The notes: a model not told the origin generated them from the letters alone. A stretch of DNA of 64,000 nucleotides from Nepenthes gracilis (GCA_033239525.1 BSYO01000008.1:11590150-11654149); one strand, 5' to 3'; counted from the first letter of the stretch, positions 19,827 to 29,933 are shown. Program-made: numbers and translations.

Positions 19827-20195
19827 CTCCTCGGGGCTCCTCCTGGTCTTCCTCAGGCGACCGTTTCACTTCTATTGCCCGCTACTCCTTCATCGCGGGA
19901 TTCCTTGAAGATTCTGATGGCCCGAGTGCGATCTGGCTTCTGTCTAGGTGTTTCAAATGTCAAATTTGAAATACGTGTGGTTCTCAGTCGTTTATTGTGT
20001 CGTCGGTTCTTTGATGATCCTGATGGTTCGGGCCCTGCTCCTGAACTCTCTCTGGCTTCCCGTCTTTCCCTGCTCCTCGTCTTCCTTTCGCTGTTGAGGT
20101 TACCTCCTCTGGTCACCTGGTTGCTCAGCCGTGCCACCCTCCTTGTTGGGGAATGTGCTGTTTTGACCATTCCCTTGGTCTGCTGCTGCGTCTAG
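19818..20195 (+). CDS. 125-codon ORF1-leader frame, function unknown
   Basis: Start chosen at the ATG inside the 16-bp palindrome. The product begins MAGLLGAPPGLPQATVSLLL, has SNVKFEIRVV in the middle and a leucine-rich end. Part of the middle derives from leader-like DNA (CAAATTTGAAATA at 19961-19973), so the frame may be read through noncoding 5'UTR sequence. No known domain. Could be an ORF1 N-terminus spliced or truncated from its DUF4283; equally a chance frame in GC-rich, A-poor DNA. Confidence 0.3.
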   Translation: MAGLLGAPPGLPQATVSLLLPATPSSRDSLKILMARVRSGFCLGVSNVKFEIRVVLSRLLCRRFFDDPDGSGPAPELSLASRLSLLLVFLSLLRLPPLVTWLLSRATLLVGECAVLTIPLVCCCV

Positions 20196-20199
20196 TTTT

Positions 20200-22502
20200 G
20201 CCGGCTGCGAGCCCCTCTTGCCCGGTCCGACATTGTCCAGCTCAGAACTTGTTGTATGCTGCAGATCTGGAAAGTGGCCAGTTTCAGGTTATTGCAATCT
20301 GCCGGTTTCTGGTTGTCGACATGTTTGTGATTGGGAACGGATGCTTCTTAGTAATGCTGCTGATTTGCTCGGTGTGAGTGATTTTGGGCTGTTCCGCCAT
20401 GCCCGAGTATGGTGAGAGGGTGCCCTCCTTCCACTCATCATGTCTTGCGAAGCAGGTTGGCTGCCCGTGCATTCTCGCCCCGGATGTAATCTGGCTGAAT
20501 AGAGTCTGCAACTGGTGTGGAAGGCTAAAGGTTTGAAGATTTTGTAGCTTTGGCTACAATTGTTGTTTCCTCTATGTTTACTAAGGAGCAAGGCTCTGTT
20601 GCAGAGGTATGGAGCTGTCGTAGGGATGCGGCTTTGGGCTGAAATTTGAACGCGTGCGGCGCCTCTCTTCTGGCCGGGCGGCGCCGGTGCCGGCCATGTC
20701 CGGCCTCCTGGTTGCTTTGCCCGGTGGCCTCCCGATCTCGTCTCCACTTTCTCTTCTCTAGAACTCTGTTCTGGCGTCGTCGACGGCATCTGAACCCTCG
20801 GATGCAGCGAGACCGTCCTTTTGCCGAATCAGGTTGTGATGGAGGTTCTTGCCGGTTGCCCTGGTGTAGTCTTCGAGCTCGTGATAACTGGGGTCCATGC
20901 TGGTACCAAAATCGCATCTGACGAGGCTTTTGCCGATTGGTTTTCACCTTCTACCTGAGGCCCATTTGGTATTCTTCTCTACTCATCCTCAAATCTCGAT
21001 TATTTAGGGTTGCTCTCCTCCGGTTTAGATGCCCTCTTTGCTCTGGCTGGCGAGGCGGAGAGCCCTATCCCTGGCTTTCTTTGTAGAAGTCATGGGTTGG
21101 TGCTTATGGTTTCGAATGCGTCCTTTTTTGGGAGCTGATGTTCAAACCGAAGCTATTTTTCGGCTCACTGGGTATGCTGTTGACGAACCGTTCTGTGCCC
21201 GGTCTCTGAAGTTCCTCTGCCTGTGAATCCTTTCCTGTTGGCTGGGTTGAGGGGAGCCCGGTTCTGCTCTGGATTGGGTTTTATATGCTGGATTGACGAA
21301 GAGCTGGGTGTGGATTGGGTGGGAAGCTGGAAATCCTTCTGATGCTGTGATTGGTATGGTGGTCGATCTACTTCTGCCAAATTGCTCCTCCAGTTTATGC
21401 TGAGGACATCTTCGTTTCTGATTCTCTGAGCCTGCGATGTTGCTGGCTTTCATGAGGCTCAGTTTTTCTGGTTCTTCCTATTGACTGGATTGGGGGAGCC
21501 TGTGAAATGGATGCTTCCGATGTAGGATGGTGCTGGTCTGCAGTGCTATCTCTAAATGAAGTGGTGGGTGCCACCTTTGCTGTTGGAGCCATATGCTGGA
21601 GTGCGTTGGAGTGCTGCTGTCTCTGCTGCTGCTGTGCAGAGCAGGTTTTCTTCCCTGGTTTATGCTGATGCTGAGGCATACTCTCTGGAGGAACCTGAAT
21701 TGCAGTGTCTTCTGAGGTTAATGATATGCTCCTGCATTGATGCAGGTTTGCAAGTTGCTGGCATCATCTTGATGCCACTTTTGTGAGGCTGTGGCTGGTG
21801 ATTTGCTGGCCAGCTTTGATGATGGATGAAATGCGAATTTTGCATTGGATGTTGTTGGGTTGTGACCACTGTATTTGTCTGCTGGACTGGGATGCCTCTG
21901 TGCATCTAATTCAGTGGATTCCTGGCTGATGATCCGTTGTTGATTGTCGTGGATTCCTGGTTGGTTTTTGAAGACCGGTGGGCAGCAATGTTGGGGCAGC
22001 TTTTGACGATCCCAGTGTAGTTTGGAATCTGTTTTTGCTGGCTTGCGCTTGCACTCCGGATGGGTGGTGCCTGTCACCCTCTTGCTGTTGCTGAAGTGCA
22101 TCAGCAGTGCCAATGGGTTCTGATGGTTGATGTGCAGCTGGCCGGATGTCTTTGCTGGTTTGCTGCCATCTGGGTATGTCCATTGTGACTGAGTTGCTTG
22201 CTGCATTGGAATTGCGCTATTCTTTGTGTTGCAGTTGGAGGCTTGGTTTCCTGAGTTGCTGGTGCTGTTTTCAACTGCCGAAGATGGTGCTGCTGGTTTT
22301 GGTACTGAAGCATTCTGCTCTCACGTGCTAAATGCTTCTGCCGTGCCCTGTGTGCTGCCGATTTTGTGTTTCAGTAACTGCCTGCTGTCAGTTTTGGCGC
22401 TTCTGGTGCTGAACCCTTGTCATTTTAATTATGATGAAAACATCATATTTTGTCTTTCCTGGTTGGCATTGTCCTACTTGAGGCCTTTTGGTATACTCTG
22501 TT
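20200..22502 (+). other. TGCTG-rich LINE 3'UTR with a third leader start
   Basis: A third start resembling the two above lies at 20696 (GCCGGCCATGTCCGGC; 21 codons). The rest is A-poor, TGCTG-rich 3'UTR. 22306-22385 closely matches the sequence obtained by joining 53290-53336 to 60991-61060, so it serves as an empty-site reference for the 7.6-kb LINE. 21718-21830 resembles 50150-50280. Long antisense Q/H/S-rich frames are composition effects. Confidence 0.6.
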
Positions 22503-22735
22503 GTACTGACCGCTCGGGGTATGCCCTAGCGTTTCTGTAGTATTTTTCTATTTTTACTGTTTCTGCAGAATGTTATCCTCCTAGAGGGTTGTTTGTTTGA
22601 TTAAGAACTGCTCGGGGAATGCCCTAGCATGTTATGCATTATCTCCAAGTCAAAATACTTGGTTTTAATACACAGGTTATGTAATTTATTTTCTCCCATG
22701 AATCCAAAATACTTACTTACCAAAAAAAAAAAAAA
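22503..22735 (+). repeat. Doubled LINE 3' tail
   Basis: A partial tail (hairpin II GCTCGGGGTATGCCCTAGC near 22511-22529) then hairpin I CTCCTAGAGG and a complete tail at 22608-22735 with stem-loop III at about 22632-22674, ATACTTACTTACC and poly(A). Parallel to 3196-3417. Confidence 0.8.
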
Positions 22736-22965
22736 GGCTTTGAGCTGACCTTGAGGTTGTAGTACTTCTGCTGCCGTCATGAAGATCTTGTCCGTGGACT
22801 ATGCTGCTGGCTTCTGCAGTTTCTACTGCTGTTTGTTTCTTCTCCCAGAACGATGGAAGTGCCCTGCTGATGGATGCTGCTGGAAATGCTGAATCTAGTC
22901 CTTGGAGCCTTGATAATGCTGCTAGGAAGCAGCTCCTGAAGTCGGTGGTTTTCTCCCTGTTTGCT
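22736..22965 (+). other. TGCTG-rich sequence, no gene
   Basis: 3'UTR-like stretch between a poly(A) and the GGACGGAGTG tandem repeat. Nothing else recognised. Confidence 0.4.
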
Positions 22966-23600
22966 GGTGGTGTGTTTTCTTTGGACGGAGTTCTCTGTTT
23001 CCTTGGACGGAGTGGAACTTCTTCCTTTATCCGGAGCTCCCTTTCCGGAGTGCCCTTTCGTCCTTTTAATGGACGGAGCGGCCTGCTCCCTTTTTCCGGA
23101 GTGCTTTTAAAAAAAAAAAAAATCTGATACGCCTTTGCTGATGGTGCGTTTCCTTTGGACGGAGTTCTCTGTTTTCCTTGGACGGAGTGGAACTTCTTCC
23201 CTTATCCGGAGCTCCCTTTCCGGTATGTCATTTTGTCCTTTTAAAGAACGAAGCGGCCTGCTCCCTTTTACCGGAGTGCTTTTTATAAAAAAAAAGATAA
23301 CCGATACACTTTTGCTGGTTGGTGCGTTTCTTTGGACGAAGTACTCTGTTTTCCTTGGACGGAGTAAAACTTCTCCCTTTATCCGGAGCTCCTTTTCCGG
23401 AGTGCCTTTTATAAAAAAAAATAAAAATAAAAATGAAAGGGTTGTGCTTTTTGCCTGGAGTGGCTCTTTCTTTGGTTGGTTTGCCTTTCACAATGTGGAC
23501 TGAGTGACTTTGCGCTTCTTTCCGAACTGCATGTGTTTCCCTTCCTTGGACAGAGTGGTTTTACCGGAGACGGAGCCTCTCTGCTATTGTTTCTAGAGTG
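22966..23600 (+). repeat. ~175-bp tandem repeat of GGACGGAGTG sequence
   Basis: Three higher-order copies start near 22983, 23157 and 23334 (periods 174 and 177 bp). Each copy carries CTTGGACGGAGTGGAACTTC, TTATCCGGAGCTCCCTTTCC and an A-rich run (23109-23122, 23286-23295, 23412-23434). Inside each copy the shorter CGGAGTG unit of the minisatellite at 15240 is visible. After 23440 the units decay. Confidence 0.75.
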
Positions 23601-24097
23601 CATGTGTTTCCCTTTCTGGATTGAGCTGCCTGATTCTTGACATGGCTTTTCACCCAGCTGTCATAATTTTATACCCACCATTGCTGCTATGTTGGCACCG
23701 ATTAGATGTTTTCGTGGATGTCACTGATGGGTACTCCCTGGAGTGCTCTACTGTTTGCCGATCTGGAATTTTCTCTGCTGTTTTTGGCTGCATGGAAGTG
23801 GGTGGGTCTGGCAGTTGGGACTACACTGCTGGCTGCTGATTTGAGCTGAAGCTGGTGGTGGGGCGGTGGAAGTGCTGCAATTGCCTTTTGCCTTCTGCTG
23901 CTGGAAACTTGGGATGCATTAAGGGTGTAAAGACATTGTTTGTTGCTGTTAGCGGTTGTGTGGTGTTCGGTTGTTTGGATTCGTCGTCTCGGGAGCAACT
24001 GATTTTGATTATGCCAAAGTAAAATGTTTGTGTACATTTTATGTTTTTTAGTTAGATTGATCCTCTTAGAGGTTTTTTTTGAGGTATTCTCTGATGT
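23601..24097 (+). other. 3'UTR leading into a split tail
   Basis: TGCTG-rich sequence ending in hairpin I (CCTCTTAGAGG near 24062-24072) and ATTCTCTGATGT, after which the 914-bp minus insertion interrupts; the same tail resumes at 25012. Confidence 0.6.
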
Positions 24098-25011
24098 TTT
24101 TTTTTTTGGTAAGTAAGTATTTTGAATTATTTGGAGAAAAAATTACAAAAGTAATGTTTTATCTCCAAGTATTTTGACTTGGAAATAAAACATAAAATAC
24201 TAGGTCATACCCCGAGCAACTGGTACATTAGAAAATACCAACATAGCCTCAAAGAGAACATCGTTCAAAATGTAAGATGAAATTACATAAGAGAAGACAC
24301 TATATCGACAACATTGCAAGATCAACTTGCATTTCAACCGCAAACAACTCCTGGCCACAAGCGGTGCCTCCGGGCCCAGCCTCAGCATAGGCAAACTGGC
24401 AACTGCCACATTCTGCACCAAGATCAGCTTCAAGACCAGATTGAGCATCGGGCAAAAAAACGGCCAAAAGAGATTCAACCACATCAGCGATGGCTCCCAC
24501 CATGCCACCAAATTAACCAGCAGCAAGTTCAGCTCCCAACCAGGCCAAGAGCTGAGATCACATCAGCACACCAACCGGGCCAATGCATTAGCAGACACCA
24601 GCACTTGGCTCAACACACTCGCATTGCATCAGATCGACAGGCAGCAAACTCAGCCTGCAATACATCCTCAATGGTACAGACAACAAACCAGCAGCTAATT
24701 CCACAGCTGCATGAATAACCAGCAAACCATTCCAGGCCACCACGATCAAATCACTGAAGGACCTAACCTGGCAACCCAAAATGCACTACAGCAGCCAACA
24801 GCAGCTCTAACCGGGCGGGTGGGAAGCATTAACAAAGTTAGCCCTTTTGGCTAGCCTCCGTCTACGGGCAAGCATTAACATGTAATCCTGAGGATTTTAA
24901 TCCTCCTGTTGTGTCTCCTGACGGGGATGTGGCTGCTGGTCACTGTCCCCATAAGATGCCGGGCACTACTTATTTGCCCTCACTTCGGGAAATGGAGGAG
25001 TTGCAACATAA
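24098..25011 (-). mobile_element. 914-bp insertion splitting a tail, 12-bp TSD
   Basis: TSD ATTCTCTGATGT at 24086-24097 and 25012-25023. Tail at 24098-24220 in minus orientation, then hairpin I/II and CAGCA-rich body to ~24830. The far end (24830-25011) is different in composition and has an open frame on the opposite strand (NPEDFNPPVVSPDGDVAAGH), which could be an inverted 5' piece of ORF1-like sequence. Confidence 0.75.
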
Positions 25012-25158
25012 ATTCTCTGATGTACTAGTCCCTCGGGGTATGCCCTAGCTTTGTATGTTCTAACTCTAAGTCAAAAAACTTGGAGTTATAACATAGTTTT
25101 TGTAAATTTTTTTCTCCCTTTAATCCAAAATACATACTTACTTACCAAAAAAAAAAAA
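25012..25158 (+). repeat. Second half of a split LINE tail
   Basis: Hairpin II, stem-loop III at about 25054-25095 with arms GTTCTAACTCTAAG and CTTGGAGTTATAAC, TCTCCCTTTAATCC block, TACTTACTTACC and poly(A). First half at 24045-24097. Confidence 0.8.
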
Positions 25159-25395
25159 GCTTTTCCCTTCCTAGATTGCCCTCTTTGTCTCCTTGGACGG
25201 AGTGATGTTCCCACTCTAGACGGAGTGATTTATCAGTGGACGGAGTGTTGGTTGGCTCGTGCTTCCAGGAGTGCATGTTCCCCCTTCATCCGGAGTGAAT
25301 CCTTGGACGGAGCGCTTCTCCTCGTTTCTACTCTTTTTTTCCGGAGTGCCTTGGACGGAGTGGTGTCAATGATCCTGGGGTTCTTTCGACTGGAG
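25159..25395 (+). repeat. GGACGGAGTG array
   Basis: Roughly ten degenerate CTTGGACGGAGTG / CCGGAGTG units. A short matching piece continues at 28966-29005 on the far side of the ORF1 element, so the element probably inserted into an older array. Confidence 0.65.
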
Positions 25396-25419
25396 TGCTC
25401 CTCCTTCTCTCTAGTTTTT

Positions 25420-25441
25420 CGAATTTCAAATTTGAAATTCG
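25420..25441 (+). promoter_or_regulatory. 22-bp AT palindrome in ORF1 leader
   Basis: Perfect palindrome with half-site CGAATTTCAAA, centred between 25430 and 25431, ending 49 nt before the ORF1 ATG. Equivalent palindromes with other sequences lie 48 nt before the GC palindrome at 41846 and 38 nt before that at 19811. Confidence 0.65.
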
Positions 25442-25490
25442 TTTCTGCAAGACCAACCTCCCGTCTCCGGCGGTGGGCCAGTCGCCGTCC

Positions 25491-27371
25491 ATGGCCGCCT
25501 CCCTCTCTATTCCTTCGGTGTCCACTCCCCCCGTCTATTCCCATACCTCCGCTCCACTGAAATCCGTCTCGCACTCAAAAACCTCTTCCCCGATTCTTCC
25601 TTTGCCTGGGAACCAGGCGTCCCCATCGACCTTGGCCGGTCTTCTCGTGCCTCTTCCGGGCTTTCTCCCGGTCACCTCTTCCCCTGTGCCCTCATCATCT
25701 CCTAAAGCACCGTTATCTTCGGCCCCATCTCCTTCCCCCTCAGAAGGACTACCCTCGGATGTCCCGCTCTCTAAGGATTCCGATTTCGTCCCCAAAGGCA
25801 CTGTCAAAAGCCCCTCTAGTTGGGCTGAAATCGTCCGCAAAGATAGCCGTGAGGAGCGTTTGGAGCTGACATTCTTCCCTTCGGTGGCAGGTGGGGATGC
25901 TTCGTCCATTTTCTCCCCTCCGCCTGAAGTCATTGCCCAAGGTCAGGCTTTCTGGCGCTTCTCTCTGGTTGGTTTTTTCTGTGACTCTCCCCCTCATTTC
26001 TTGGCGGTCAAAGCAATTGCAAACAAAATCTGGGCCAGATACGGACTCACCCACTCTGCCAGCAACGACGAAGGTTATTTCTTCTTCCGTTTCTCAACGC
26101 AGAAGATGTTGGAAAACTGTCTTCGTGCTGGCCCTTGGACCATGGCTGGTAAGGCTATTTTCCTCAAATGCTGGAAGCCGAGGATGCAACTTAATAAGGA
26201 TATTCTCATGCGTTTTCCCATCTGGATCAAGCTCCTCAATCTGCCAATTGAGTACTGGACTCCGGCCGGTCTCAGCTGGACGGCGAGCGCTGTAGGCATT
26301 CCTCTCCAACTCGACCCACGGACTGCTCGTATGGAGAATATATCCTTTGCAAGAGTCTGTGTGGAAGTGGGAGTCGATGGGCCATTTCCCACACGGTTCT
26401 CCATCAAAGCTTGTCATGATTCGGATCCCATTGAGGTAACGGTGGAGTATAGCTGGCGGCCTATAAGATGTTGCCGTTGTCGTCTGTTGGGGCACGATGA
26501 AGCTCAATGCCGTCCCAAGGTTGCTAAGCCTCCTTCTGGTATTTCCCATTCCAAATCTCTTATGTCTGACCCTATGGTTAATGTCCCAGAGGCCTCATCC
26601 TCTAGCCATGGGACCGTGGATTCTGTTTTGGCCCCTTCTGCGTCTTCTCCCCCTCTCCCAACTGATGACCAGAAGGTTGCTGTGGACCTCAGGGGTGGTG
26701 GTGATAGCGGCCCCATCTATGAGGTGGCGCCAGACCCTCAATTTCCCCATCTTTCTGTGTCTTCCCCTGGTTTGCCGGTGTATACAGAACCTGGCCCCTC
26801 AAATAATGGTCTGGTATCCCAGACTCCCATGAAGTTTTTTACCTGCTCCCCTTTTCATGGCCCCCCCTACTGTGATTCCTCTGCGTTGGAGTCAAAGGAT
26901 GAACCAGTGTGCTCGGTTGGCCCTCTACTAGCCACGGACGTTGTTCTGTCCACTTTGGGGTCCGGTGGAATATCTATTGATCCAATCCCTCCTGTTAAGG
27001 AGGCATCATGGCCTGTTAACCCGGGATCCACCCCATGCCAATTGGATTTGGCTGTTCCTGCATCCTCTCCAGCTGATTATGAACACCATGAAGGCCCTAT
27101 GGAGTCCTCCGGATGTTTGGATGATCCCCTTCATCCTCAGATGATGGGCTCGGCCCCTAACTCACCGGATTCCGGGTTTGGTCATCACCACTTGGACTTG
27201 GATGAGTTTATGCTTACTCCTACCTCTATTAAGAGGATATCTTGGAAATACTCCTCAACCTCCCCTTTGGTTGATGAATTGACGGGTACTAAATCTGAAT
27301 GGAAGATTTCTAAGTCAAGAAAAAAGAAAAAAACAGCCTCTCGGAGATCCAGGGCTGGCTCTGGCTCCTAG
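25491..27371 (+). CDS. LINE ORF1 protein, DUF4283 plus zinc knuckle
   Basis: Full open frame of 626 codons, start chosen at the ATG in CCATGGCC; the upstream in-frame extension is leader sequence. Domains: Ala/Pro/Ser-rich N-terminus (1-108); DUF4283 (about 110-325) with SWAEIVRKD, LVGFFCDSPPHF, KIWARYGL, GPWTMAGKAIFLK and FPIWIKLLNLPIEYWTPAGL; zinc knuckle CCRCRLLGHDEAQC (327-340), an exact CX2CX4HX4C; a ~230-residue acidic linker; LTPTSIKRISWKYSS (575-589); basic tail KSRKKKKTASRRSR and stop. ORF1 proteins of this type bind element RNA in the particle used for reverse transcription. Intact reading suggests recent insertion or selection on ORF1. No ORF2 follows. Confidence 0.88.
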   Translation: MAASLSIPSVSTPPVYSHTSAPLKSVSHSKTSSPILPLPGNQASPSTLAGLLVPLPGFLPVTSSPVPSSSPKAPLSSAPSPSPSEGLPSDVPLSKDSDFVPKGTVKSPSSWAEIVRKDSREERLELTFFPSVAGGDASSIFSPPPEVIAQGQAFWRFSLVGFFCDSPPHFLAVKAIANKIWARYGLTHSASNDEGYFFFRFSTQKMLENCLRAGPWTMAGKAIFLKCWKPRMQLNKDILMRFPIWIKLLNLPIEYWTPAGLSWTASAVGIPLQLDPRTARMENISFARVCVEVGVDGPFPTRFSIKACHDSDPIEVTVEYSWRPIRCCRCRLLGHDEAQCRPKVAKPPSGISHSKSLMSDPMVNVPEASSSSHGTVDSVLAPSASSPPLPTDDQKVAVDLRGGGDSGPIYEVAPDPQFPHLSVSSPGLPVYTEPGPSNNGLVSQTPMKFFTCSPFHGPPYCDSSALESKDEPVCSVGPLLATDVVLSTLGSGGISIDPIPPVKEASWPVNPGSTPCQLDLAVPASSPADYEHHEGPMESSGCLDDPLHPQMMGSAPNSPDSGFGHHHLDLDEFMLTPTSIKRISWKYSSTSPLVDELTGTKSEWKISKSRKKKKTASRRSRAGSGS

Positions 27372-28965
27372 GAGCCTACTGCTGGAGCCTTTTTTGTCTG
27401 GGTCTTGCCTAGAGGACCCTGTTTTTTGTGAGTGTTTTTGTTGTGGAGAGTTGTTGTGGTGTGTTGATGACATTTGGCCGCTTCTCTATTGATTGGTCAG
27501 CTATGCTGCTAGCTTTGCTTCAACTGCTGGTTTTTGCTTCAGAACCTTCCTGGTTGATCTCCTGTTGTTGAGCAATGCTGCCTACGAACTGCTCTCTATT
27601 TGTCTGAGGAGTGGGCCTCTATTTCTACTGAAGTATGATGGTGTCCTATTGGTCATACACTGGTTTGTCTGGTGGTTGGGGCTCCATTCTTTGGCTCTCT
27701 TGGAGCTGGAGGACCGCTGCCTTATGGTTTTGTTCTGCTTTGCAGCAATTTTTGAAGTCAGATGTAAAGTTGCTGGATCGTATGGCTCTCTGGATCCTCC
27801 TGTCAATGTTGAGTTCTTATTGGAGCTGGTAGGGTGGTTCGGTTCTCATTGCCGTTTCTGTTGGGCTGACTGCCATCCGTAAAGGCCACAATATCCTGCC
27901 TGGCTTGATGCGGGCCGTGCACCCTGTGTAGTCTGAGACTGATGCCCCTTGTTTAATGCTCCTGGCATTGTGAATATTGCTGGATTTGGTTTGGGCTATG
28001 TGCTGGCCTTGGAGTTGAATGAAATTCTGCTTCTCAATGGGCTCATGCTGATGCTGCTGGCGGCTACTGCACTCAGTGTTGCTGTAGCACATGTTGATGT
28101 TCTGTACGTCGAACTGCTGATCTAGATGAAAGGCCCTTGGTCTTGTATGGCATTTGTCTAGTCTTGGGTCTCAGAATGTGGATGGCCCTATCCTTATATG
28201 GTCCTGTTAGCATCGGTATGGTGAGTGCTGATGATGTTGATTGCTGTTGGGACAGGTTCTTGAAGTTTGGATGGCTGAAAGTTGCTGATGCTGGTTGTTG
28301 CACTTTCGGTTTGATCTTTGATTGATCACTGCTGATCCTGCTGGGATGTATTTGACTCTTGGTGGTTGAACTGCTCTGACAAACTGCGTTGCTGTTGCTT
28401 AGCATTGAGTTTGGCTGCAGCTTGCTGCGGTGGTGTCTTGACTTATTTTGACGCCTGCTTCAGCATCTGATGCAGGTATGATGCAGACTCCGGGGCTGAA
28501 CATGAAGGCAGCTGATGTCGGTCTTCTAGCTTTTCACCCTCACCTTTTGTGCGGTTGGCATGGATTTGAGTTGCTGGAAACTGTTGTCTTGCTGCTGGAA
28601 AAATACAATGCCTGCTGTTGATTCTCGCGGCTGTCGGTTCTGTCTCCGATGGCTGATGGCGATGACAATGCTGCTGTTGAGCCGGCTTCCATAGCTATGT
28701 AGACCTCCTGGACTGGCATTCTTCTATGTTGCTGCGGGGCTTTTTAACGCCGGCTGTTTTGTGCTGTTATATTTTTCATTTTCTATAGGTCCTGTAGAAC
28801 GTTGGTCTCCTTGAGATCTGTTTTGTACTTCCAGATGTACTTGTCGCTCGGGGTATGTCCCAGCGGTTTATGTTTTACTCCCATGTTAAAATACTCGGAG
28901 TTAAAACATCAAATTTGTAAATTTTTTCTCCCAAAAATCCAAAATACTTTCTTACCAAAAAAAAA

Positions 28966-29158
28966 GGGTTCCGGAGTACTTGGGACGGAGTGCTGATATC
29001 TATTTTGTTCTAGATTTATTAATGACTTTAGTGATGTTTTAGGGGTCTCCCTGTTTCTATGCTTCTTTTGCCAAGTCGACAAAACACTTGGTAAAGAACA
29101 TAGCTGCTGTATATTTTATTTCAATTTTAATGCATTTAATTACTTACCAAAAAAAAAA
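28966..29158 (+). repeat. Array remnant and diverged tail
   Basis: CCGGAGTACTTGGGACGGAGTG at its start continues the array left of the ORF1 element. Then a tail of a separate subfamily: hairpin II replaced by GGGGTCTCCC, stem-loop III at 29058-29103 (TATGCTTCTTTTGCCAAGT against ACTTGGTAAAGAACATA), TTAATTACTTACC, poly(A). Confidence 0.7.
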
Positions 29159-29434
29159 GACATGCTTCTGGTTTGTCTTTTCCTGAACGTGGTGATGCTC
29201 TTTGGAGCCTCGGTCAGATGGCTTTAAAATGAGCCAATTTTGCTGAATGATGAGGTTGGATTTTGTTTCATCAAACTTGAAGAACTCAGGGCTTTCAGGA
29301 GCAGCTAGAGCTTGAATTGTTTTTCGAGTTCTGATGCTACTTCTGTGCAAGGCACTTGCCCTGGTTGCCCTCTGTTTGGCTGAATTCTGTATATAATGAT
29401 GAGCTGGTTTGTCTTCAATATGTTGTTTGGGATC
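29159..29434 (+). other. Unassigned TGCTG/T-rich sequence
   Basis: No recognisable gene or tail; probably LINE 3'UTR remnant. Confidence 0.3.
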
Positions 29435-29933
29435 TTTTTTTTTTGGTAAGTAAGTGTGTATTTTGGATTAACGGGAGAAAATTTACAAAAAATTTATGTT
29501 AAAACTCCAAGTTTTTTGACTTGGAGTTAGAACATAAAACGCTAGGGTATACACCGAGCAACTGGTACATCAGAGAATTCCTCAAAAAAACCTAAGAGGA
29601 ACTATCTAATAGAAGAACAAAAAAAGAACACTGTCTTTAAACAAAATCAAAAGCAAAATAAGTTACTATCGAGAATACCGGAACAACCATCCGATCACCC
29701 CGCAGCAACTTACTGCATCGAACCGGATCAGCCGGCAACCCAAAGCACCCTAGTTTTCCAACAGCAGGGAGTACATAGCAGCTGCGAAAAAAACATCAGC
29801 TGCACAATCCAGGAGTTTCCATCAATCCAGCATCGGTCAACAAAGGTAATGCCACTAAAAATTCCTGAGCATACATAGCCGGAATCCAAAGCTACCAGAG
29901 AACCCTCAGCAGCATGGCCGGCCCGCCATACAC
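29435..29933 (-). mobile_element. LINE 3' end, probably of the copy at 38469
   Basis: Poly(T), GGTAAGTAAG, stem-loop III at about 29495-29535 with long perfect arms AACTCCAAG/CTTGGAGTT, hairpins II and I, then ~330 bp of 3'UTR related to 30063-30330. It ends exactly at the next tail (29934). Simplest reading: this is the 3' end of the LINE at 38469-39975, cut by insertion of the LINE at 29934-36353; no TSD found. Confidence 0.55.

Larger units (their letters stand above)
25396..28965 (+). mobile_element. ORF1-only retroelement, best preserved
   Basis: Order: leader with AT palindrome, open ORF1 (25491-27371), 60-nt segment shared with the copy at 41851 (TTTGTCTGGGTCTTGC), TGCTG-rich 3'UTR to ~28800, hairpin I remnant, hairpin II near 28847-28864, stem-loop III at 28869-28909, ACTTTCTTACC, poly(A). 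There is no ORF2 sequence of any kind between ORF1 and tail. A nonautonomous, ORF1-coding derivative analogous in layout to mammalian HAL1. The flanks TTCCGGAGTGCCTTGGACGG and TTCCGGAGTACTTGGGACGG are similar but lie in a repeat array, so a TSD cannot be claimed. Confidence 0.8.

Noticed and set aside
21718..22206. Long minus-strand Q/N/H-rich frames in 20.2-22.4 kb, and similar ones at 36.4-38.2, 49.4-50.4, 51.9-52.6 and 59-59.9 kb
   Set aside because: Same composition effect in homologous 3'UTR copies; frames are not conserved between copies.
22966..23440. CRISPR-like array
   Set aside because: Eukaryotic context; units are degenerate, contiguous tandem repeats without unique spacers of constant size.
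25345..25362. TSD for the ORF1-only element at 25396-28965
   Set aside because: Left and right flanks both consist of the same CCGGAGTG/GGACGGAGTG tandem unit, so similarity is expected without a TSD.
29918..29933. TSD for the minus-strand LINE at 29934-36353
   Set aside because: I looked for GCCCGCCATACAC near 36300-38200 and found no convincing match; the 5' end may be rearranged.
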